Part shown: one piece after another, positions 58,828-64,000 of the stretch | How the letters are laid out: each line of letters opens with the position of its first letter | Numbering within the stretch: position 1 is the stretch's first letter | DNA from: Pseudomonas sp. PDM18 | GTDB lineage: Bacteria; Pseudomonadota; Gammaproteobacteria; Pseudomonadales; Pseudomonadaceae | DNA length: 64,000 nucleotides | Direction: 5' to 3' | NCBI RefSeq assembly: GCF_014852585.1 | Contig: NZ_JACVBX010000014.1 | Coordinates: 1 to 64,000 of the forward strand | The notes under the pieces: generated by a model | The model's input: only the letters and a program-made list of their open reading frames with translations | Told to the model about the DNA's origin: nothing | Databases searched by the model: none | Program-made: the position numbers and the translations under genes

Positions 58828-59931
58828 ATGTCGACGAACAACTTCCTCAATCCGGTGAACACCCAGACCTGGGCCAACGGGCGCCACCTGGTGCGCTGCG
58901 TGAAGGCCATCCAGGAAACCTGGGATGTGCGCACCTTCTGCTTCATGGCCGACGCGCCGATCATGTTCTTCTTCAAACCGGGGCAGTTCGTCACCTTGGA
59001 GCTGGAGATCGACGGCCAGCCGATCATGCGCTCCTACACCATCTCCAGCTCGCCCTCGGTGCCCTACAGCTTCTCCATCACCATCAAGCGCGTGCCCGGC
59101 GGCAAGGTCTCGAACTGGCTGCATGACAACCTCAAGGAAGGCGACCAGATCCCGGTGCACGGGCCGGTGGGCAACTTCAACGCCATCGACTTCCCGGCCG
59201 AGAAGGTGCTGTTCCTCTCCGGCGGCGTCGGCATCACCCCGGTGATGTCCATGTCGCGCTGGTTCTTCGACACCAACGGCAACGTCGACATGGTCTTCGT
59301 ACACAGCGCGCGCACGCCCAAGGACATCATCTACCACCGCGAGCTGGAGCACATGAACTCGCGGATCAACAACTTCAAGCTGTACCTGGTCTGCGAGAAG
59401 TACGAGATGGGCGAGTCCTGGGCCGGCTACCGGGGCTTCCTGAACAAGGCGATGCTGCAGCTGATGGCGCCGGACTTCCTCGAGCGCGAAGTCTTCTGCT
59501 GCGGCCCGACGCCTTACATGCACGCGGTCAAGCGCCTGCTCGAAGCCGAGGGCTACGACATGTCGCGCTACCATGAGGAGGCCTTCGGCCCGACCCCGCC
59601 GGAAGTCCGCGCCGAGGTGAAGGAACTGGCCGCCGAAGCCGCCGAGGCGCCAGCCGTGCCCCTGGCCGAGCAGAACCTGGTGGAATTCTGCGAAACCGGC
59701 AAGAGCATCCGCGTGGCGCCGGGCGAGACCGTCCACGCCGCCGCCGCGCAACTCGGCCTGCACATTCCCAAGGCCTGCGGCATGGGCATCTGCGGCACCT
59801 GCAAGGTGATGAAGCGCTCCGGCGAGGTGGAGATGGAACATAACGGCGGAATCACCGACGAAGACGTCGCCGAGGGCTACATCCTGTCTTGCTGCAGCGT
59901 GCCCAAGGGCGACGTGGTGATCGAATACTGA
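58828..59931 (+). CDS. gbcB: Glycine betaine demethylase, reductase subunit
   Basis: The 367-residue protein has a FAD domain with RSYTISS (68-74), an NADH domain with LSGGVGITPVMSM (130-142) and a C-terminal plant-type 2Fe-2S domain with C317, C322, C325 and C355. It passes electrons from NADH to GbcA. The ATG at 58828 has GGAGAGA upstream; a longer frame reads through the regulatory region. A DnaA-like box lies 42 bases after its stop. Confidence 0.96.
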   Translation: MSTNNFLNPVNTQTWANGRHLVRCVKAIQETWDVRTFCFMADAPIMFFFKPGQFVTLELEIDGQPIMRSYTISSSPSVPYSFSITIKRVPGGKVSNWLHDNLKEGDQIPVHGPVGNFNAIDFPAEKVLFLSGGVGITPVMSMSRWFFDTNGNVDMVFVHSARTPKDIIYHRELEHMNSRINNFKLYLVCEKYEMGESWAGYRGFLNKAMLQLMAPDFLEREVFCCGPTPYMHAVKRLLEAEGYDMSRYHEEAFGPTPPEVRAEVKELAAEAAEAPAVPLAEQNLVEFCETGKSIRVAPGETVHAAAAQLGLHIPKACGMGICGTCKVMKRSGEVEMEHNGGITDEDVAEGYILSCCSVPKGDVVIEY

Positions 59932-59972
59932 TCACAGCCTGCCCCCACCTGCCACACATGTTACCCACTGAG

Positions 59973-59981
59973 TTATCCACA
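59973..59981 (+). promoter_or_regulatory. DnaA box, perfect consensus
   Basis: TTATCCACA at 59973-59981, within TTATCCACAGGCTGG, is the strict DnaA 9-mer. A weaker ATATCCACA is at 60153-60161. Both are in the short region between gbcB and the EF-G-like gene, about 2.3 kb from the denser cluster beyond that gene. Confidence 0.6.
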
Positions 59982-60166
59982 GGCTGGAGGTATCCCGAGG
60001 CAAGCTCGGAGACACCTCTGGCCGACTCGTCTGGCCGCTTCGATCCCACCCGCAACCCGCATGCCACGTGGCTTCCGCCTTTCCAGCAGACACGCCGGAC
60101 AGGCGCGCGCCAAGGCCCAACCACAGGCCTTTTCGGGCAGCGGCTGCGACGAATATCCACATTCGC

Positions 60167-62215
60167 TCAGTCTTCTTCCGGGACCGCCTTGTAGCCACTC
60201 GACAGGCGTTGCTGCACGTCTTGTGGGACGGCGCTGTAATGGCTGGAGGAAAGGCTGTAGAGGCCCTGGCCGGCGGTGATGGATTTCAGCCGGTTGGCGT
60301 AGCCATCCAGCTCCGCCAGCGGCACCTGCCCGCGCACCAGTGCGACGCTGGCCGAGAGGGATTCGGTGCCCAGCACCTGGCCACGCCGGCCGGTGAGGTC
60401 GGCGGTGATATCGCCCAGATGGGAATCCGGCGTCGTCACCTCGATCTGCATCACCGGCTCCAGCACGATGCCGCCGGCATTGCGCAGCGCATCGAGCATA
60501 GCCTTGCGCCCGGCGGCCTGGAAGGCGATGTCCTTGGAGTCCACCGAGTGGCTCTTGCCGTCGAAGACCGTGACCTTCACGTCCTCCACCGGGAAGCCAG
60601 CCAGCGGCCCGGCCGCCAGCGCCGAGCGCACGCCTTTCTCCACCGAGGGGATGAAGTTGCCGGGAATCACCCCGCCCTTGATCGCGTCGACGAAGGCGAA
60701 GCCCTCGCCGCGCGGCAGCGGCTCGATGCGCAGGAATACCTCGCCGAACTGCCCCGCGCCGCCAGTCTGCTTCTTATGCCGGCTGTGACCTTCGGCGCTG
60801 CGGGTCGCCGTTTCGCGGTAAGGCACGCTGGGCGCGCGGGTCTGCACTTCCAGCTTGTACTGCCCGGCCATGCGTTCGAGCAGATAACGCAAGTGCATCT
60901 CGCCCATACCGCGCAGCACGGTTTCCTGGGTGGAGGCGTTGTAGTCCAGGCGCACGCAGGGGTCTTCGGCCTGCAGGCGCTGGAGGATTTCCGCCAGGCG
61001 CTGCTCATCGCCGCGCCGGCTCGCCTCGATGGCCAGGCCCTGCATGGGCGTGGGGAAATCCAGCGGCTTGAGGTGGATGTGGTCTTCGTCGTGGGAGTCG
61101 TGCAGCACCACGCCGTACTCCAGTTCATCGACCTTGCTCAGCGCCCCGAAGTCACCGGGGATCAGCCATGGCGCCTCCTCGTGCTTCTTTCCCTGCAGGC
61201 GCAACAGATGGCCGACCTTGAACGGCTTGCGCCCGTCGCCGGCGAACAGCTGCATCTCCCGGCGAATCGTGCCCTGGTGCACGCGGAACACTGCGAGGCG
61301 GCCGACAAAGGGGTCGATCACCACCTTGAACACGTGGGCCAGCACATGGGCGGCCGGGTCGGGGCTGGATTTCACCGGGTGCTCGGCGCCCTTGTCGTCG
61401 GTGCGCAGGAACAGCGGCGGGTTGCCCTCGGTGGGGTTCGGCGCGAGGCGCGCGAGGATGTTCGCCAGCTCCGGCACGCCGGCGCCGGTACGTGCGGAAA
61501 CGAAACACAGCGGAATCAGGTGGCCTTCGCGCAGGGCACGCTCGAAGGGTTCGTGCAGCGCCTCGGGCGCCACCTCGCCTTCCTCCAGGTAATGCGCCAT
61601 CAACGCCTCGTCCACTTCCACCACCTGGTCCACCAGCGCCTGGTGCGCCTCGGCCACCGAGGAGAAGTCCGCCTCGCCGTCGGGATTGAAGAAACAATCC
61701 ACAACGCGGGCGCCGCCCTCGGCAGGCAAGTTGATGGGCAGTACCTCCTTGCCGAACGACTCGCGCAAACCCGCCAGCAGGCCCGGCAGGTCGATGCGCT
61801 CGGCATCGATCTTGTTTACCACCAGCATCCGGCACAACCCGCGCTCGCCGGCCCAGTCCATCATGTGGCGGGTGCTCAGCTCGATGCCGCTTTGCGCATT
61901 GACCACCACCAGCGCGGTTTCCACCGCCGCCAGTGCCGGCAGTGCGTGGCCGATGAAATCGGGATAGCCGGGGGTGTCGATCAGCCGGACCTGCGCGCCC
62001 TCATGCTCGAAGTGCGCCAGGGCGGCGGCGAGGGAGTGATGGTATTCGCGCTCCAGCGGATCGGAGTCGCACAGGGTGTCGCCGCGCTCCAGCGAGCCCA
62101 TGCTGGGAATGGCGCCGCTGTGCTGCAGCAACGCTTCGGCAAGCAGGGTCTTGCCGCTGTCGCCATGGCCGACCAGGGCCACGGTGCGGATCTGTTCCAC
62201 CGAGTAACTGGACAT
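60167..62215 (-). CDS. EF-G-like translational GTPase (EF-G2 type)
   Basis: The 682-residue protein has the GTPase motifs VALVGHGDSGKT (G1, 13-24), DTPGYPD (G3) and NKID (G4), followed by EF-G-like domains II to V. The G1 motif GHGDSGKT differs from AHVDAGKT of canonical EF-G, which marks the EF-G2-like branch whose function is not settled. It keeps the domain IV/V region (SHRHKKQTGGAGQFGEVFLRIEPL and KGGVIPGNFIPSVEKGV). GGAG lies eight bases before the ATG. It stands alone, next to a 911-base noncoding region. Confidence 0.92.
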   Translation of the reverse strand: MSSYSVEQIRTVALVGHGDSGKTLLAEALLQHSGAIPSMGSLERGDTLCDSDPLEREYHHSLAAALAHFEHEGAQVRLIDTPGYPDFIGHALPALAAVETALVVVNAQSGIELSTRHMMDWAGERGLCRMLVVNKIDAERIDLPGLLAGLRESFGKEVLPINLPAEGGARVVDCFFNPDGEADFSSVAEAHQALVDQVVEVDEALMAHYLEEGEVAPEALHEPFERALREGHLIPLCFVSARTGAGVPELANILARLAPNPTEGNPPLFLRTDDKGAEHPVKSSPDPAAHVLAHVFKVVIDPFVGRLAVFRVHQGTIRREMQLFAGDGRKPFKVGHLLRLQGKKHEEAPWLIPGDFGALSKVDELEYGVVLHDSHDEDHIHLKPLDFPTPMQGLAIEASRRGDEQRLAEILQRLQAEDPCVRLDYNASTQETVLRGMGEMHLRYLLERMAGQYKLEVQTRAPSVPYRETATRSAEGHSRHKKQTGGAGQFGEVFLRIEPLPRGEGFAFVDAIKGGVIPGNFIPSVEKGVRSALAAGPLAGFPVEDVKVTVFDGKSHSVDSKDIAFQAAGRKAMLDALRNAGGIVLEPVMQIEVTTPDSHLGDITADLTGRRGQVLGTESLSASVALVRGQVPLAELDGYANRLKSITAGQGLYSLSSSHYSAVPQDVQQRLSSGYKAVPEED

Positions 62216-62271
62216 GCTGAATCTCCCGCCCCCAGGGTGAGTGAAGTATAGGCAGCAGGCCCTGCGCCCCT

Positions 62272-62334
62272 GGACAAATATTGAGCAGCCCGACGCGAGC
62301 CAGCCACGGCGGGGCTCGCAGCGATTCATCCACA
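62272..62334 (+). repeat. 63-nt hairpin element, copy A
   Basis: GGACAAATATTGAGCAG (62272-62288), a 6-base spacer, stem GCGAGCC (62295-62301), an 11-base loop, stem GGCTCGC (62313-62319), four bases, and ATTCATCCACA (62324-62334). The internal distances are identical in copy B. Confidence 0.75.
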
Positions 62335-62605
62335 ACCCGCCCACAAGTTCCTGGCAGAACGCTGCACAGCCAATGTGGAAAACCCAGCGGAAAATATGCT
62401 GTAAGCCAGTAACGGCGGGACTTTCGTCGATTGATCAAAAAACGTACCAAGCCAACGAAGGCGCGCCCCGCGTGGCCTGCAGCGATCTGGGTACAGGTTG
62501 TCAACACCTTCTGCGAGGTTCGCCCCACAGGCATTGTGGAAAGTTTCGCGCAGCCTGCGCCACTGGGGAAAAGTCGCTCTGGATCAGTCTCTTACATCCT
62601 TCGCT

Positions 62606-62668
62606 GGTCAATCTTTGAGCAACATTCCGGAAGCCGCGCAGGGCATGGCGCCGGCGAAGTTTTCCACA
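62606..62668 (+). repeat. 63-nt hairpin element, copy C (diverged)
   Basis: GGTCAATCTTTGAGCAA (62606-62622) is followed, at exactly the same 52-base offset as in copies A and B, by AGTTTTCCACA (62658-62668). Its central part pairs less well, with CCGG (62627-62630) and CCGG (62651-62654) as the best stem. After the box, this copy and copy A both read on to CACAAG at the same distance. Confidence 0.6.
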
Positions 62669-63126
62669 GGCGGCGCACAAGTGGGTCAACACAAACCGGG
62701 GATAGCGGTGGAAGGATCGTGCACAGGAAACTCGCTGCAATCGATACACAGGCTCGCAAGTGATTGAAAAAGCGCGACTGATCAGAAAACAGCCAGCTTC
62801 AGGGAAGCCCCGCCCCATCGGTTCCGCAGCCACCTCCAAACAGTTTTTCCACAGGTTGGACAAGCATGCCTCCACAGCGGCTGTGGAGATCTCCACATCT
62901 CCCTCATCCACCTCTGAAAGCCAGGAATGACGGGGCTTATTTGAAATCCTGAGGCGATTTTCGGCTGTTCATGAAAGTGCCACGCCGCCGTCATCTTCCA
63001 CCCCTTTATCCACAGCTTTATCACAAGGTTGCCCCCGGATTCTCGGCAAATGCTGAAACACAGCCGACGCGGCGTTCAGAGGGGGGCGGAGCTATGCTGG
63101 ATTTCCCCCAGCAGAGGAGCCAACCC

Positions 63127-63444
63127 ATGATCCTGACCACCACGCCCACCATCGAGGGCAAGACCATCCAGGAATACCGCGGCATCGTGGTTGGCGAGGC
63201 GATCCTCGGCGCCAACGTGTTCCGCGACCTGTTCGCCGGCCTGCGCGACATCATCGGCGGCCGCTCCGGGGCATACGAGAAGGAACTGGGCAGGGCGCGG
63301 GAGATCGCCTTCGAGGAGCTGCAGGAGCGCGCGCAGGAGCTGGGCGCCAATGCCGTAGTCGGCATCGACCTGGATTACGAGGTCGTGGGGCAGAACGGCA
63401 GCATGCTGATGGTCAGCGTGAGCGGGACGGCAGTGCGTATCTGA
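63127..63444 (+). CDS. YbjQ/UPF0145-family protein
   Basis: The 105-residue protein is a full YbjQ (DUF74) domain: [59 protein letters not shown] with the conserved GGRS motif, then [15 protein letters not shown] and a C-terminal strand. Relatives form pentamers and are sometimes called heavy-metal binding, but function is unknown. GAGGAG lies seven bases before the ATG; the longer frame upstream runs through the DnaA-box region and is rejected. Confidence 0.92.
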   Translation: MILTTTPTIEGKTIQEYRGIVVGEAILGANVFRDLFAGLRDIIGGRSGAYEKELGRAREIAFEELQERAQELGANAVVGIDLDYEVVGQNGSMLMVSVSGTAVRI

Positions 63445-63458
63445 CGTCGGGGGTAGCT

Positions 63459-63505
63459 GTAGGAGCGCACCATGCGCGCGATCGCGGGCATGGCGCGCTC
63501 CTACA
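63459..63505. repeat. REP-like hairpin after the YbjQ gene
   Basis: TGTAGGAGCGC and GCGCTCCTACA flank CCATGC / GCATGG arms, making a long near-perfect palindrome of 47 bases. It may terminate the YbjQ transcript. Confidence 0.8.
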
Positions 63506-63511
63506 GGCATT

Positions 63512-63574
63512 GGTCAAATCTTGAGCAGGATAATGCAGGCCATGCCAACAGTGGCCTGCAGGCATTCATCCACA
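63512..63574 (+). repeat. 63-nt hairpin element, copy B
   Basis: GGTCAAATCTTGAGCAG (63512-63528), a 6-base spacer, stem GCAGGCC (63535-63541), an 11-base loop, stem GGCCTGC (63553-63559), four bases, and ATTCATCCACA (63564-63574). Compared with copy A, two stem positions differ and both partners change to keep the pairs. Confidence 0.75.
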
Positions 63575-63629
63575 GGTTGGCGACAGCTTGCGCGAGCAAC
63601 CGTCCCCAGCGCCTGGGGACAACTCAGGC

Positions 63630-64000
63630 TCAGGCGCCCATGACTTTGCGGATGTCCGCCGCCAGTTCCTCGACGCGGGCGGTCTCGGTATCCCACGAGC
63701 ACATGAAGCGGGCGCCGCCGGCGCCGATGAAGGTATAGAAGCGCCAGCCCAGCTGACGCAGGGCTTCCAGAGCGGGTTCGGACATCTGCAGGAATACGCC
63801 GTTGGCTTCCACCGGGAACATCAGCTGCACGCCCGGTACATCGGCGACGCGCTCGGCCAGCAGTTGTGCACAGCGGTTGGCGTGGCTGGCGTAATGCATC
63901 CAGGCGTCGTCCTGCAGCACCCCGACCCAAGGCGCGGCGAGGAAGCGCATCTTCGAGGCCAGTTGGCCGGCCTGCTTGCAGCGGTAGTCGAAGCCTTCGG
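63630..64000 (-). CDS. ltaE: Low-specificity L-threonine aldolase, 3' part
   Basis: The frame is open to the right edge, so only the last 123 codons are present. The residues YRCKQAGQLASKMRFLAAPWVGVLQDDAWMHYASHAN and VQLMFPVEANGVFLQMSEPALEALRQLGWRFYTFIG match the C-terminal domain of the PLP-dependent threonine aldolase. The enzyme splits threonine into glycine and acetaldehyde or runs in reverse. In P. aeruginosa it lies close to gbcAB, fitting a role with glycine made from choline. Confidence 0.9.
   Translation of the reverse strand, partial: EGFDYRCKQAGQLASKMRFLAAPWVGVLQDDAWMHYASHANRCAQLLAERVADVPGVQLMFPVEANGVFLQMSEPALEALRQLGWRFYTFIGAGGARFMCSWDTETARVEELAADIRKVMGA

Larger units (their letters stand above)
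62216..63126. other. Noncoding region rich in DnaA-box-like sites and a novel repeat
   Basis: No protein frame here has gene-like features. The stretch holds consensus-type TTWTNCACA boxes at 62374-62382 (reverse), 62660-62668, 62845-62853 and 63006-63014, near matches at 62326-62334 and 62535-62543 (reverse), and an alternating TCCACAG / CTGTGGA / TCTCCACA block at 62871-62897. It contains two copies of the 63-nt element described separately. It also serves the divergent EF-G-like and YbjQ genes, with TATACT near 62247 as a possible -10. Confidence 0.6.

Noticed and set aside
52808-62251. Other long antisense frames, such as 52808-54841 and 60068-62251
   Set aside because: They mirror dgcA and the EF-G-like gene codon for codon and have no recognisable domains.
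62216-63126. Chromosomal replication origin oriC
   Set aside because: None of the usual origin neighbours (dnaA, dnaN, rpmH, gidA) is present and no clear AT-rich unwinding region is seen. A DnaA-binding locus other than oriC is more cautious.

Overview
The window looks like about 64 kb of a GC-rich Pseudomonas chromosome, probably from the P. aeruginosa / nitroreducens / citronellolis side of the genus. The support is gene content and local order: betIBA, purEK-adhP, pycAB with a LysR regulator, a hexR-zwf pair, lysR-aspA, the dgc/etf/gbc choline-catabolism block and ltaE all resemble P. aeruginosa loci known to me from memory. The species is inferred; no database was searched. No tRNA gene, rRNA body, insertion sequence, prophage or CRISPR array was seen, but three families of short palindromic intergenic repeats recur.

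Layout. 1-265 holds two tandem strong promoters facing out of the left edge, with the look of an rRNA operon leader. 265-6310: an MHS-type transporter, a hotdog thioesterase and the betIBA operon (choline to glycine betaine) with its BetI operator. 6311-13460: a candidate small RNA, membrane stress proteins (HdeD-like, GlsB-like), a thiosulfate-transporter-like protein, a MocR regulator with two acetyltransferases, and a sugar-phosphate mutarotase. 13664-16602: purEK and adhP. 17273-26225: an apparent accessory cluster (class II deacetylase, NCS1 permease, orphan periplasmic binding protein, class III aminotransferase, aldehyde dehydrogenase, carbon-nitrogen hydrolase, LysR regulator), which I read as uptake and breakdown of an acylated polyamine or diamine. 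26549-32838: a DUF5924 protein, a thioesterase, YjdM, a 992-residue autotransporter and a dihaem cytochrome c. 33007-40288: two-subunit pyruvate carboxylase and its regulator, then HexR-like regulator and zwf. 40392-44613: an iron-starvation sigma/anti-sigma/TonB receptor set under a Fur box. 44655-48044: lysR-aspA and zapA with a ZapB-like partner. 48362-59931: electron transfer flavoprotein, dimethylglycine demethylation proteins, a dipeptidase and the glycine betaine demethylase genes gbcA and gbcB. 60167-64000: an EF-G-like GTPase, a 911-base noncoding region rich in DnaA-box-like sites, a YbjQ protein and the 3' end of a threonine aldolase.

Metabolic logic. BetA and BetB make glycine betaine; GbcAB removes one methyl group to give dimethylglycine; DgcAB with the EtfAB pair removes the next; threonine aldolase can connect the resulting glycine to threonine. 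The window therefore carries most of choline-to-glycine catabolism in two blocks about 42 kb apart.

The strongest unexplained signals are noncoding. (1) A 63-nt element in three copies around the YbjQ gene has a fixed internal layout; two copies share a 7-bp hairpin with two compensatory base-pair changes, and each copy ends in a DnaA-box-like TCCACA. (2) Between aspA and zapA lie two tandem hairpin / 21-nt direct repeat / hairpin modules followed by a strong terminator. (3) A 28-codon membrane-peptide ORF with a very strong ribosome binding site sits directly after gbcA. (4) A candidate small RNA starts inside the BetI operator and ends at tandem terminators.
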